DNA of 53,386 nucleotides from Chryseobacterium gleum (GCA_945897755.1 CAMDGH010000007.1:1-53386), one strand, 5' to 3'; positions 36,823 through 46,799 are shown, numbered from the stretch's first letter. The notes: generated by a model from the letters alone, not told the origin. A program made the numbers and translations.

Positions 36823-38571
36823 ATGAAGTCTCTTTTCTACTTGAATAAATATTTAATTATCTATAAATGGCGTCTTGTTTTTGGGACTCTATTTATTATA
36901 TTGTCTAATTATTTTGGTGTTCAAATGCCTAAGATTGTAAAAAATGCGGTAAACGATTTTTTAAATAACCTAAATCGTTCCTCAGATTTTAATGAGGTGC
37001 TTTTGTTAAGTTTAAAATTAGGCGGGATTTATATTTTATTTTCTGTTTTAAAGGGTTTCTTTTTGTTTCTAACTAGACAAACAATCATTATCGTGTCTCG
37101 TTATATTGAATATGATTTGAAAAATGAAATTTATTCGCATTACCAACGCTTAGATTATTCATTCTATAAAAAAAATAAAATAGGGGATTTAATGAATCGG
37201 ATATCTGAAGATGTATCTCAGGTTAGGATGTATTTTGGACCAGGTTTAATGTATACCATAAACTTAGCTATTTTATCTATTATGGCTATTTATACCATGT
37301 TACAGATAAATGTTTCCCTTACTTTAATTGTATTGATTCCTTTACCGATAATGTCTGTCATGATTTATAGGGTTTCAAGTAAGATGAATCGATTAAGTAA
37401 AATGGTTCAGGTTGAACAATCATTACTTTCAACCATTGTACAAGAAACATTTTCTGGAATTAGGGTTATTAAAGCCTATTTAAGAGAAGTTGAAATGGAA
37501 GCTAAATTCAATGATTCATCAAATTTGTATAAAGAAAAAACAATGAGTCAGGTAAGGGTGAATGCATTGTTTATGCCGACAATTGTTTTTTTAATCGGAT
37601 TAAGTACCTTATTAGCTATTTATTACGGAGGATTATTGACATATTCTAACACCATTACTCCGGGTGATATTGTAGCTTTTATTTTTTATATTAATATGCT
37701 GACTTGGCCCTTTGCTAGTGTGGGCTGGGTGACTTCGATTATCCAACGTGCTGCTGCATCTCAGGAAAGAATAAATGAGTTTTTAAAAGTAAAACCATCC
37801 ATTTTATCTACAACAACTGAACCTTTAAATCCCATAGATTCGTTGACTTTCAATGATGTTTCTTTTCGCTTTGAAGATGGAAATGTAGCAGTTTTGAAAA
37901 ACATTTCATTACAAGTTTCAAAAGGAGAGAGGATTGGTATTATTGGAAAAACAGGTTCAGGAAAGTCAACGTTATTGCAACTGATTGTTAGGCAACTCGA
38001 CCCTACAGATGGAAGTGTTTTTGTGAATGATAAAGAATTGAAATCAATCAATCTTCAGGCGTATAGGCAACAGATTGGCTGTGTTCCTCAAGATGTATTT
38101 TTGTTCTCCGATACCATTAAAAATAACATTTGTTTCGGAATCGAAAATGATTGTGTTTCTAGTGATGAGCTTGTTGAAGCTGCAAAACAAGCTTGTATTT
38201 ACGAAAATATAATTGCTTTTCCAGATCAGTTTGAAACACTGTTGGGAGAGCGAGGAGTTAATTTAAGTGGCGGTCAAAAACAACGTGTTAGCATTGCGCG
38301 CGCATTAATTCGGAAACCAAGAATGTTGGTGTTAGACGACTGTCTTTCTGCTGTTGATACTCAGACAGAAGACACTATTCTTCATGCGTTATCTAATCTT
38401 CATAAGGATACAATTTCTATCATTGTTAGTCATCGAGTTTCTTCGTTAAGATTTGTTGACCGAATTTATGTTTTGGAAGAAGGGAGTATCGTTGAAGTAG
38501 GTTCTCACAAAGAATTAATCATTAAAAAGGGATTTTATGCTGAAATGGTTGAGAAACAACGTAAAGATTAA
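36823..38571 (+). CDS. ABC transporter, fused permease-ATPase (MsbA-like exporter)
   Basis: The 582-residue half-transporter has six membrane helices (about 15-305) and a C-terminal ATPase: Walker A G-K-T-G-S-G-K-S-T (about 374-382), Q-loop C-V-P-Q-D-V-F-L-F, signature L-S-G-G-Q-K-Q-R, Walker B M-L-V-L-D-D with C-L-S-A-V-D following, and an H-loop. The residue after Walker B is Asp rather than Glu (L-D-D), a substitution seen in heterodimeric exporters and expected to slow hydrolysis. It may export lipid or drugs; the substrate is not readable. It functions as a dimer, with itself or an unlinked partner. Confidence 0.88.
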   Translation: MKSLFYLNKYLIIYKWRLVFGTLFIILSNYFGVQMPKIVKNAVNDFLNNLNRSSDFNEVLLLSLKLGGIYILFSVLKGFFLFLTRQTIIIVSRYIEYDLKNEIYSHYQRLDYSFYKKNKIGDLMNRISEDVSQVRMYFGPGLMYTINLAILSIMAIYTMLQINVSLTLIVLIPLPIMSVMIYRVSSKMNRLSKMVQVEQSLLSTIVQETFSGIRVIKAYLREVEMEAKFNDSSNLYKEKTMSQVRVNALFMPTIVFLIGLSTLLAIYYGGLLTYSNTITPGDIVAFIFYINMLTWPFASVGWVTSIIQRAAASQERINEFLKVKPSILSTTTEPLNPIDSLTFNDVSFRFEDGNVAVLKNISLQVSKGERIGIIGKTGSGKSTLLQLIVRQLDPTDGSVFVNDKELKSINLQAYRQQIGCVPQDVFLFSDTIKNNICFGIENDCVSSDELVEAAKQACIYENIIAFPDQFETLLGERGVNLSGGQKQRVSIARALIRKPRMLVLDDCLSAVDTQTEDTILHALSNLHKDTISIIVSHRVSSLRFVDRIYVLEEGSIVEVGSHKELIIKKGFYAEMVEKQRKD

Positions 38572-38703
38572 GTTCTTTAAGTGATTTTTCTTTTTTCTTT
38601 TTTTCTTGTTAAATCAATCAAAATTCAGCTCAGTTCATCGAATAGTTTACGACTCTATGTGAGAATTTGTAATTGGTAAACTCGCTACTTTAGCTTATAA
38701 TTG

Positions 38704-38711
38704 TATTTTTG
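38704..38711 (+). promoter_or_regulatory. Possible -7 element of the ABC-F gene
   Basis: TATTTTTG fits TAnnTTTG and lies 17 bases before the ATG, implying a very short leader. No -33 element is evident. Confidence 0.25.
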
Positions 38712-38727
38712 TTTAAAATTTATTTTT

Positions 38728-40365
38728 ATGATTTCAATAGATGGAATAGGGGTCGAGTTTAGCGGAAAAGTATTGTTTAGCGATGTTTCTTTCGTAATTA
38801 ATGAGACAGATAAGATCGCACTTATGGGAAAGAATGGTGCAGGTAAATCAACCATATTGAAGTTACTTGCAGGGGAAAATAAACCTACCACTGGAAAGAT
38901 TTCAGCTCCTAAAGAATATCGGATTGCTTATTTACCTCAACACTTATTGACTGAAGATGATTGTAGTGTTTTTGATGAAACAAGTAAGGCTTTCAAGTCT
39001 TTATTTTTGATGAAAGATGAGATTGAATCAATTAATCATCAGCTAACTACCAGAACAGATTATGAATCAGATGATTATTACAAAATAATTGAGAGATTGT
39101 CTGAAGTTAGTGAGCAATATTATTCGATTGAAGAGGTTAATTTTGAAGCTGAAGTTGAAAAAGTTTTACAAGGCATCGGATTTCTACGGTCTGATTTTAC
39201 ACGTTCTACATCCGAATTTAGTGGAGGTTGGAGAATGAGGATTGAATTAGCTAAAATTCTACTTCAAAAACCTGATTTAATTTTACTTGATGAACCGACG
39301 AATCATATGGACATTGAATCCATTCAATGGCTAGAGGATTTTTTAGTTAATAGCGCGAAAGCTGTTGTTGTAATCTCTCACGATAAAGCATTTGTTAATA
39401 ACATTACTTCTCGCACGATTGAGGTTACTATGGGTAGGATATATGACTATAAAGTTAATTACAGTTCCTATTTAGAATTGCGTAAAGAAAGGAGAGAGCA
39501 ACAACAAAAACAATACGATGAGCAACAAAAATTTATTGCAGAACAAACGGAGTTTATAGAACGATTTAAGGGTACTTATTCCAAAACCTTACAAGTTCAG
39601 TCGCGTGTGAAAATGCTTGAAAAATTAGCATTGATTGAGGTTGATGAAATCGATTCATCTGCTTTACGTTTAAAGTTTCCTCCTGCTCCTAGATCTGGGA
39701 ATTATCCTGTATCTATCCGAGGTTTATCTAAATCGTATGAGAATCACGTTGTATTTAAAGATGCCTCGCTTACGATTGAAAGAGGGGAAAAGATTGCTTT
39801 TGTAGGTAGAAACGGAGAAGGTAAATCAACGATTGTGAAAGCCATAATGGGGCAAATTAATTTTGAAGGTCATTTGGAGCTGGGACATAATGTTCAAATT
39901 GGTTATTTTGCTCAAAATCAAGCATCTCTTTTGGATGAATCTTTGACTATTTATGAAACAATTGATCAGGCAGCAGAAGGAGATGCACGATTGAAAATTC
40001 GTGATATTTTAGGTGCTTTTATGTTTGGTGGTGATGAGAGCACTAAAAAAGTAAAGGTTTTATCTGGCGGTGAAAAAACCCGTTTAGCATTAATTAAATT
40101 ATTATTGCAACCAGTAAATTTACTTATTCTTGATGAGCCAACAAATCACCTTGATATGAAAACCAAGGATATTATTAAAGAAGCGTTGAAAGCGTTTAAT
40201 GGAACCTTGATTTTAGTATCTCACGACCGTGATTTCTTAGCTGATTTGGCAGGGAAAGTATTTGAATTTGGAAATCAAAGGGTGAAAGAACATTTTGAAG
40301 ACATCAATGGATTTTTAGCGATGAAAAAACTCAAGCACCTGGCTGATATCGAACAAAAGAAATAA
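38728..40365 (+). CDS. ABC-F family ATPase (ribosome-associated)
   Basis: The 545-residue protein has two ABC ATPase domains and no membrane segment: Walker A motifs G-K-N-G-A-G-K-S-T (about 32-40) and G-R-N-G-E-G-K-S-T (about 360), signatures F-S-G-G-W and L-S-G-G-E-K-T, and Walker B L-L-D-E-P-T-N-H-M-D and L-I-L-D-E-P-T-N-H-L-D. Between them is the charged P-site tRNA-interaction linker rich in Q/E/K. ABC-F proteins act on ribosomes stalled or paused in translation. I start at the ATG at 38728; an in-frame TTG nine codons upstream overlaps the promoter-like sequence. A resistance role is not indicated. Confidence 0.92.
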   Translation: MISIDGIGVEFSGKVLFSDVSFVINETDKIALMGKNGAGKSTILKLLAGENKPTTGKISAPKEYRIAYLPQHLLTEDDCSVFDETSKAFKSLFLMKDEIESINHQLTTRTDYESDDYYKIIERLSEVSEQYYSIEEVNFEAEVEKVLQGIGFLRSDFTRSTSEFSGGWRMRIELAKILLQKPDLILLDEPTNHMDIESIQWLEDFLVNSAKAVVVISHDKAFVNNITSRTIEVTMGRIYDYKVNYSSYLELRKERREQQQKQYDEQQKFIAEQTEFIERFKGTYSKTLQVQSRVKMLEKLALIEVDEIDSSALRLKFPPAPRSGNYPVSIRGLSKSYENHVVFKDASLTIERGEKIAFVGRNGEGKSTIVKAIMGQINFEGHLELGHNVQIGYFAQNQASLLDESLTIYETIDQAAEGDARLKIRDILGAFMFGGDESTKKVKVLSGGEKTRLALIKLLLQPVNLLILDEPTNHLDMKTKDIIKEALKAFNGTLILVSHDRDFLADLAGKVFEFGNQRVKEHFEDINGFLAMKKLKHLADIEQKK

Positions 40366-40381
40366 GAAAATACGATTAAAA

Positions 40382-40960
40382 TTAGTTATCGTTAGGGTTT
40401 AGTGGGAACCTTGATATCACACTATATTTAATTCCTAGTTTTTGCATAAAGTATTTCCATGGATCTTTTAGAGAAACATCCATTACTTCATCAATACTTA
40501 CTTCGTCTGATACAATCCAATGATTGTTTTTTATTTCCGCTTGAAGTTGCTTTGCTTCCCATCCGGCATAACCGAGAAAAAAACGTATTTGTTTATTTTT
40601 AAAATGAGATTCAGTAATCATATTGGTTAATTGCTCAAAATCTCCACCTATAAAAATACCCTTATTAAGTTCTAAACTTTCATTTAATTCCTTACCTAAG
40701 GTATGTAAAAAGTATAAACGTTCTGTTTCTACTGGTCCTCCGAGGCTTAGGTTCGTTTTTATTTCAGGAAAATGATTATTGAGTTCATTGATTTCTACGG
40801 TCACGTAATTATTTAATACAAATCCAAAACTGCCATTTTTTGAATGTTCACACAAAAAGATAGCGGAACGTTGAAAATATTCATCTCCTAAGAAAGGGTC
40901 AGATAAAAGAATACGTCCTTTTTTAGGAGGAAGGCTGGTTTTAAATGAAATATCAAGCAA
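40382..40960 (-). CDS. YqgE/AlgH family protein
   Basis: The 192-residue protein has the UPF0301 features: G-R-I-L-L-S-D-P-F-L near the N-terminus, F-G-F-V-L-N, L-G-G-P-V-E at about 75, G-G-D-F-E-Q-L, and F-L-G-Y-A-G-W-E-A-K-Q-L. Despite the AlgH name the biochemical role is unresolved. It lies 46 bases downstream of the TonB-dependent receptor gene. Confidence 0.9.
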   Translation of the reverse strand: MLDISFKTSLPPKKGRILLSDPFLGDEYFQRSAIFLCEHSKNGSFGFVLNNYVTVEINELNNHFPEIKTNLSLGGPVETERLYFLHTLGKELNESLELNKGIFIGGDFEQLTNMITESHFKNKQIRFFLGYAGWEAKQLQAEIKNNHWIVSDEVSIDEVMDVSLKDPWKYFMQKLGIKYSVISRFPLNPNDN

Positions 40961-41006
40961 TTAAAATAGTGTTTATTTGTCAAAAATAAATAAAATAAAT
41001 AAATAT

Positions 41007-43394
41007 TTAAAATTTAAAACTAATTCCAAAACTAGGCAACAAAGGGAACTGGTATATCTTCTTGTTTGATACTCTGTTTACGTAAAATATGTTTTTTCTA
41101 TCGTAAGAATTGGTTATGTTTCCAATAAATTCAAGTATGTTTTTATTTTTAAAAGTAAAGTTCTTTTTTACGGTTATGTCTAAACGATGGTAATAGGGGA
41201 GTCGCTCGCTATTAAAATTCCCCATCAAAGTACTGATTGAATTTGTATTTGAAGTGATTGGATTTGTTGTTACTCCTTGATTAAAGGTCTCATTTTGATA
41301 AAACCCAGAAGTAGGTGTAAAAGGAAGACCCGAACCCAAATTCCACCTTAAACTGAGCTCTAGACTTTTGTCACGCAGGAAAAGATATGTGGTGACAATG
41401 TTTACATTGTGCCTTCTATCAAATACGGGTATGTATGTTTTTAATCCATCCCACCTACTTGATTTACCATAGGAATAGACTGCCCATACAAACACTCTTT
41501 CATTGGTGTATTTAGCTAAGAAATCAACTCCAAATGATTCTCCTGTTTCAATGATAAAATCTTTTTTGAAAATAGCTGGTTTATCAGTGTAGTTTTCTGT
41601 GTCTGGGTATAATTTATTTTGATTTAAATTACTTAATTGTGGGAAGTATTTGAAATACCCCTCAATTGAGAGTGATAATTTCTTGCTTAAATCAATCTCA
41701 GTTCCGAGTATAGCATGCCAGGAGTATTGAAGTCCGTTTGAAACTGATTTAACGATTCCGTTTTGCAAAGTAAGTGTATTTTGGATATTAGATTTAGATG
41801 GTGCAGTTAATAATCCGTTAAATAAATTTACAACATCCTTATCAGAGGAGGTGCTTGTAAAATTCTGGGAGTACTTTCCTCCAGAAAATTTAAATCGAAT
41901 TTTGTCAAAAGCATTGAATTTTATTCCTAAACGTGGCTCTATAGATTGGACATTCAATTGGGTGTAGTTTTGAAGTCGAATTCCAGGTTGGAAAACAAAT
42001 TTGCCAATAATTTTTTTGTAATTTAGATAATTCCCAATTTCAAAGGTGAAATTTTCGTCACTAATTTTCATTGCTGCATTATTGTAGGTCATGTAATTTG
42101 TTGAAATACCTTGAATCGTAATTCCAACATCAAATTGACCTTCATTTTTTTGAAAGTATGTAAAGTCAAATCCTAATTCTGCACCCCCAATCGAACTTGT
42201 ACGTTCTTCTTCATTTTCTTCTGCGAATTTGAGTTTGTATGAAGATGTATTGAAATGTCCTTTTAAGAATACGGCTGATCCGCCAGGTACTAAAATGAAA
42301 TTCATACCAGCGCCTTTTTGATTCCATGAAAGCCTAGCTAAACTTTCATAATTAACAGAGTCGGTATTGTTAAACCCAAAACAGCTAAATTTAGAACCAC
42401 CATTTGAATGACTTGTTAATTTCCCATAGAAATCTTGAAACGAGAATGGAAATCCATCTCCATTATTTATTTTCGGGTAAAGCGTTTTAGAAGTAAGATC
42501 CAATAATGATTTTTTGGCTGTAAAAAGATACGAACCAATAGACATAGCGTCTTTATTTTTTCGACCTATGGGACCTTCGAGAACTATTTTTCCTAGAAAA
42601 GGACTCAGAGAAATTTTCCCGCCGAATTTTTTTCGATTTCCATCTCTGTAAGAAATATCCATAATAGATGAAATTCTTCCGCCATATTTTGCATCAAAAC
42701 CACCAGTATAAACATCAACATTTTTTATAAGTTCCGTTTCAAAAACTGAAAAGAATCCAATGGAGTGAAATGGGGTATAGATAGTCATACCATCGAGTAA
42801 TATTTTGTTTTGAATTGGCGTACCACCTCTTACATACATTTGTCCCCCTTGATCTCCAGTGGTAACGACACCAGGTGTAACACTGAATGCTCCTATAATA
42901 TCATTTTCTGCTCCCATACTTGGAATTCTTTCTAACCCTTTTTTATCCAATTTAATAACGGAAATTCCTACTTCGCTTGTTTTTTGTTTATTCTCTGCGC
43001 TTATTGTTACTGTTTCTAGTTCTTTCGTTAATAAGGATTTGAATAAGTTGAAGTTAATTTGTACAAAAGAAGCTTTTCCTGTTAAAGTAATGAGTGTATC
43101 TATACGATTAAAAATAGGATGAATAATTGTAATCGTATATTCACCTGGAGTTAATTTGGGGATAGAAAAAAAACCATTTACGTCGGAAATAGTTCCGGTT
43201 GTTTTTGTACTTGATTGTAATTTTATTTTTTGGAAGGGTACCACTTCACCAGTTTCTTTTTCGTAAATGAATCCCCTGAATGTAATTAAACCTTCGTTTT
43301 TTGTATTAGTCTCTTTTGGTGGATCTTTAGGAAGTTCTTGAGAAAACAAAAGGTTGCTTAGCAATAAGGGAAATAGGAAAAAAAAAGTTCTCAT
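41007..43394 (-). CDS. TonB-dependent outer-membrane receptor with carboxypeptidase-like domain
   Basis: The 795-residue protein has a signal peptide (cleavage near L-L-F-S-Q), a CarboxypepD_reg-like domain (about 35-115, G-F-I-Y-E-K-E-T-G-E-V-V-P-F), a plug domain (about 140-245; G-G-Q-M-Y-V-R-G-G-T-P-I-Q-N-K-I-L-L-D-G) and a beta-barrel ending in an aromatic residue (I-S-F-K-F). No SusD partner adjoins it, so it is not a classical glycan-utilisation pair. The ligand is unknown. It begins five bases after mazG and is probably in its transcript. Confidence 0.9.
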   Translation of the reverse strand: MRTFFFLFPLLLSNLLFSQELPKDPPKETNTKNEGLITFRGFIYEKETGEVVPFQKIKLQSSTKTTGTISDVNGFFSIPKLTPGEYTITIIHPIFNRIDTLITLTGKASFVQINFNLFKSLLTKELETVTISAENKQKTSEVGISVIKLDKKGLERIPSMGAENDIIGAFSVTPGVVTTGDQGGQMYVRGGTPIQNKILLDGMTIYTPFHSIGFFSVFETELIKNVDVYTGGFDAKYGGRISSIMDISYRDGNRKKFGGKISLSPFLGKIVLEGPIGRKNKDAMSIGSYLFTAKKSLLDLTSKTLYPKINNGDGFPFSFQDFYGKLTSHSNGGSKFSCFGFNNTDSVNYESLARLSWNQKGAGMNFILVPGGSAVFLKGHFNTSSYKLKFAEENEEERTSSIGGAELGFDFTYFQKNEGQFDVGITIQGISTNYMTYNNAAMKISDENFTFEIGNYLNYKKIIGKFVFQPGIRLQNYTQLNVQSIEPRLGIKFNAFDKIRFKFSGGKYSQNFTSTSSDKDVVNLFNGLLTAPSKSNIQNTLTLQNGIVKSVSNGLQYSWHAILGTEIDLSKKLSLSIEGYFKYFPQLSNLNQNKLYPDTENYTDKPAIFKKDFIIETGESFGVDFLAKYTNERVFVWAVYSYGKSSRWDGLKTYIPVFDRRHNVNIVTTYLFLRDKSLELSLRWNLGSGLPFTPTSGFYQNETFNQGVTTNPITSNTNSISTLMGNFNSERLPYYHRLDITVKKNFTFKNKNILEFIGNITNSYDRKNIFYVNRVSNKKIYQFPLLPSFGISFKF

Positions 43395-43399
43395 TTAAG

Positions 43400-44182
43400 T
43401 CAGAGATTAGATTGTTTTATTATTTTTTTTGCCTTTTCCCAGTATATATCTAATTCTAGCAAGGGAAGGCATGTGATGTCTTTTGAATCGTTTTTTAATA
43501 ATTCTTCCATTTTTGTAAAACGGGAAATGAATTTCTTATTTGTTTTTTCAAGCGCATTTTCAGGATGAACACCAATAAATCGCGCGTAATTAATCAGTGA
43601 AAAAAGAACATCTCCAAACTCTAATTCGATGTTTTCAATTTCACCAATAGATTCAGCTTCAATTAATTCATTTAATTCTTCTTGCACTTTCCCCCATACT
43701 TGAGATTTGTTTTCCCAATCAAATCCTACACCCTTCACTTTTTCTTGAATTCGAGTTGCCTTTATAAGTGCAGGTAGGGAGTTAGGAACACCTTCTAACA
43801 CTGAAATACGTCCTTCTTTCAGTTTTAGTTTTTCCCAATTTGCTTTCACTTCATCTTCAGAATTTACAGTAACGTTGCCATAAATGTGTGGGTGTCTATA
43901 AATGAGTTTTTCGCAAATTTTATTGAGTACGCTCTCAACAGAAAAAGCATCTATTTCATTACCAAGTTTGCAATAAAAAACTAAATGAAGGAATAAATCC
44001 CCTAACTCGCCTTCGATAGAGGGTAGATCGTTGTTTGAAATTGAGTCTGTTAATTCATAGGTCTCCTCAATCGTTAATGTGCGTAAGGTTTCAAAAGTTT
44101 GTTTTTGATCCCATGGACATTTTTCACGCAAATCATCCATAATGATTAACAATCGTTCGAATGCTTGTAATCTTTTATCCAT
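43400..44182 (-). CDS. mazG: Nucleoside triphosphate pyrophosphohydrolase MazG
   Basis: The 260-residue protein has two MazG helical domains. The N-terminal one has C-P-W-D-Q-K-Q-T (about residue 20), E-E-T-Y-E-L and E-G-E-L-G-D-L-F-L-H, the E-x-x-E / E-x-x-D metal site. The C-terminal one has V-G-F-D-W-E and E-L-E-F-G-D-V-L-F-S. It hydrolyses NTPs to NMP and pyrophosphate, removing aberrant nucleotides and possibly lowering ppGpp. No mazEF toxin genes are present. Confidence 0.94.
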   Translation of the reverse strand: MDKRLQAFERLLIIMDDLREKCPWDQKQTFETLRTLTIEETYELTDSISNNDLPSIEGELGDLFLHLVFYCKLGNEIDAFSVESVLNKICEKLIYRHPHIYGNVTVNSEDEVKANWEKLKLKEGRISVLEGVPNSLPALIKATRIQEKVKGVGFDWENKSQVWGKVQEELNELIEAESIGEIENIELEFGDVLFSLINYARFIGVHPENALEKTNKKFISRFTKMEELLKNDSKDITCLPLLELDIYWEKAKKIIKQSNL

Positions 44183-44376
44183 CGTATTTCCTTTAATTTA
44201 TGGGATAAATATAAGTAGAATTTGGGGACATAGATTGTGCTTTTCTTTTTTTCTTATTCCTGAATAGCATAGTTATATATCGCTCTAATCATTGATGTGG
44301 TCTAGAATGGATTTGTTGATTTGTAAACACATTGAATTAACAGTTTTGAATAAAAGGGTTTAAAAAAAAATATCAG

Positions 44377-44396
44377 TTCCTTAACATTCCTTAACA
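44377..44396 (+). promoter_or_regulatory. Tandem 10-bp repeat upstream of htrA
   Basis: TTCCTTAACA is present twice in direct succession, placing TTAACA motifs one helical turn apart. Such direct repeats are typical of OmpR/PhoB-family response-regulator sites (for example TTAACA-like Pho boxes). The site lies about 70 bases before the htrA start. The regulator is inferred only by analogy. Confidence 0.4.
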
Positions 44397-44463
44397 AGCA
44401 AATTTCTTTTTATTTATTTTTCATTTGGTAATATTGTGTCATTAAAAAGATTTAATCCTAAAA

Positions 44464-45882
44464 ATGAAAGATAAGATGACAACAAATAACCTCCTATTAA
44501 GTTTTTTTTGTATAGCTTTTTCGCTGTCAAGCGTTGTTGCTCAGACTGAAAATAAAAAAGAAATTTCAACTTATGCACCACCAGTGAATTTTGTAAATGC
44601 ATCGGAAAGTTCCATTAATTCAGTGGTACATGTAACAACAAAAGTGGTTAAAACAACCATTCAACAAGATCCATTTTATGAGTTTTTCTATGGTCCTGGT
44701 TCTGGTAACAAGGAATTTAAACAATATGGTTCTGGTTCTGGGTCCGGTGTAATCGTTTCTGCGGAGGGCTATATTGTAACCAATAATCATGTAATCGATA
44801 ATGCTACTGAAATTGAAGTTATACTGAATGATAACTCTAAATACGTGGCTCATGTTGTTGGGGCAGATCCTTCAACAGACATTGCTATATTAAAAATAAT
44901 TGCTCCAAATTTAAAGCCTATTACATTTGGTAATTCCGATGAATTAAGAGTAGGAGAGTGGGTTTTAGCGGTTGGGAATCCATTTAACCTAACATCAACA
45001 GTTACGGCTGGTATTGTGAGTGCAAAAGCGAGAAACATAAATTTATTGGCAAATAGGAATACACAAAATGTCGTTCCGATTGAATCTTTTATTCAAACAG
45101 ACGCTGCAGTTAATCCAGGTAACAGTGGTGGGGCACTTGTGAATACCAAGGGAGAATTGGTAGGGATAAATACTGCGATTGCTTCACAAACTGGAAGCTA
45201 TTCAGGTTATTCTTTTGCTATTCCAGTCAATTTAGTTCAAAAAGTAATGCGTGATTTAATTGATTACGGAATGGTTCAGCGGGGATTTTTAGGGATTCAA
45301 ATTTCGGACCTTACACAAGAGATAAAGGAGAAAAACAATCTCCCTTCCATTAAAGGTGTTTTTATAGAGAAAGTCAATGAAGATGGAAGTGCAGACAAAG
45401 TGGGAATTAAAGAGGGTGATGTGATCCTTAAAATCAGTAATAAAGAAGTTAATTCAGTTGCTTCACTCCAAGAAGAAATTGGTAAGAAAAGACCTGGGGA
45501 TAAAGTAAGTATTACCATACGAACTAAAAAAGGATTAGAAGAAGTGAAAGAAGTGGTTCTCAAAAATAGTTCAGGAGAAGCTGTATTACTATCGAAAAAT
45601 GATGTTTCGAAAAATTCTGCTTTAGGTGTTACTTTTGAGAAATTGACAGAGAAAGAAAAAAAACAATACAATGTTAGTTATGGAGTTAAAGTAAAAACAG
45701 TAACAACAGGTAAACTAAAAGGCTTAGGAGTTGAGGAAGGAATGATCGTTACAAAAGTAAATAATGAACCTGTTGAAACTGTTGAGCAATTAACGTCTAA
45801 AATGACAGCCACTGATAATGGGATTTTACTAGAGGTAATTACTAAAAGCGGAAAAAAAGAGTATATTGGTTTTGGATTGTAA
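44464..45882 (+). CDS. degP: Do/HtrA family periplasmic serine protease
   Basis: The 472-residue protein has a signal peptide (hydrophobic 9-26, cleavage near V-V-A-Q), a trypsin-like protease domain with the catalytic triad His 109 (T-N-N-H-V), Asp 139 (S-T-D-I-A) and Ser 221 (G-N-S-G-G-A), and two PDZ domains (about 265-365 and 380-470). DegP-type proteases degrade or refold misfolded envelope proteins. A Gly/Ser-rich stretch (about 77-95) precedes the first strand. It is monocistronic, convergent with the M48 gene. I use degP as the family symbol; DegQ-type function is equally possible. Confidence 0.93.
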   Translation: MKDKMTTNNLLLSFFCIAFSLSSVVAQTENKKEISTYAPPVNFVNASESSINSVVHVTTKVVKTTIQQDPFYEFFYGPGSGNKEFKQYGSGSGSGVIVSAEGYIVTNNHVIDNATEIEVILNDNSKYVAHVVGADPSTDIAILKIIAPNLKPITFGNSDELRVGEWVLAVGNPFNLTSTVTAGIVSAKARNINLLANRNTQNVVPIESFIQTDAAVNPGNSGGALVNTKGELVGINTAIASQTGSYSGYSFAIPVNLVQKVMRDLIDYGMVQRGFLGIQISDLTQEIKEKNNLPSIKGVFIEKVNEDGSADKVGIKEGDVILKISNKEVNSVASLQEEIGKKRPGDKVSITIRTKKGLEEVKEVVLKNSSGEAVLLSKNDVSKNSALGVTFEKLTEKEKKQYNVSYGVKVKTVTTGKLKGLGVEEGMIVTKVNNEPVETVEQLTSKMTATDNGILLEVITKSGKKEYIGFGL

Positions 45883-45947
45883 AAAAAATAATAATAAATC
45901 GTTTTCTAAACTATAAACGAGTGACGATTAGAAATTTTTCCTTGATA

Positions 45948-46799
45948 TTATTTAAGCAATTTTGAGATTGTGTTTTGATATTCTTGCTCAAATAAGGATA
46001 AGCTAGAGCAACCCATATCTTTTTTTGTTTTTTTTATGTCGTAAATTCGATTTATATGTGATGGATGTGTACTCATAAATTGGATTTGTTCACTATCCTT
46101 TTTTTTAAGCATACGGTAGAAAAATTTTGCTGAAGCAGCTGAATAGTATTTAGTATTACATAGGTAAGCCACTGAATATTCATCCGCCTCTGTTTCGTAT
46201 GCTCTTGAATATCGAAGTCCTAATAATGCTCCTCCAAGTTCAGCAATTCCATAACTGTTTTTTAGAAGGTATTTAGATATTAACTCAATACCTAACTGCT
46301 TTGTCATTTGACGGGTAGAGTGCCTTCGATCTGCATGTGCCATTTCATGAGCCATAACTCCAGCAAGTTCAGCTTCGCTTTTTAAATATTTTAATAATCC
46401 AGTATATACATAAATATGACCTCCGGGCGAACAAAACGCATTGATGATATCATTTCGGTTAATGATTTGAATTTTCCATTTAAAAATAGTTTTATATCTC
46501 AAAGCCGAATTGTTGAGTAGTGAAGATCGTATTGAATATAAATAAGCATATAATTTTTTGTTTTTTAAGGAATCTAATATTGGATATTCTTTTTTATTTT
46601 TAAGTAATTCGTCCGCAAATTCATTTCCAAAAGCAATGTCTTGCTTTAAGGTGAACGCATTTATTTCAAAATCCATCGTTGCTGTTGAAGTAGATAAAAC
46701 GTCATTTATCTTGTCTACTGATAATGCTTCAATGGAGGTTTCATTGTTGTTGCAAGAAATAATGAAAAAGAATAAAGGGATTAAAATTAAGTGATGCAT
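45948..46799 (-). CDS. M48 family metalloprotease lipoprotein
   Basis: The 283-residue precursor has a lipobox F-I-I-S-C (Cys 16) and the M48 catalytic region: H-E-M-A-H-A-D-R-R-H (zinc ligands His 151 and His 155, Glu 152) and the downstream Y-E-T-E-A-D-E-Y glutamate. It resembles BepA/LoiP-type periplasmic peptidases that supervise outer-membrane protein assembly. The TPR domain of BepA is absent, so it is the short LoiP-like form. With the neighbouring HtrA protease it makes a small envelope quality-control pair on opposite strands. Confidence 0.9.
   Translation of the reverse strand: MHHLILIPLFFFIISCNNNETSIEALSVDKINDVLSTSTATMDFEINAFTLKQDIAFGNEFADELLKNKKEYPILDSLKNKKLYAYLYSIRSSLLNNSALRYKTIFKWKIQIINRNDIINAFCSPGGHIYVYTGLLKYLKSEAELAGVMAHEMAHADRRHSTRQMTKQLGIELISKYLLKNSYGIAELGGALLGLRYSRAYETEADEYSVAYLCNTKYYSAASAKFFYRMLKKKDSEQIQFMSTHPSHINRIYDIKKTKKDMGCSSLSLFEQEYQNTISKLLK

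Noticed and set aside
43400-44182. MazEF toxin-antitoxin system
   Set aside because: Only the MazG pyrophosphohydrolase is present; neighbours are a TonB-dependent receptor and HtrA.
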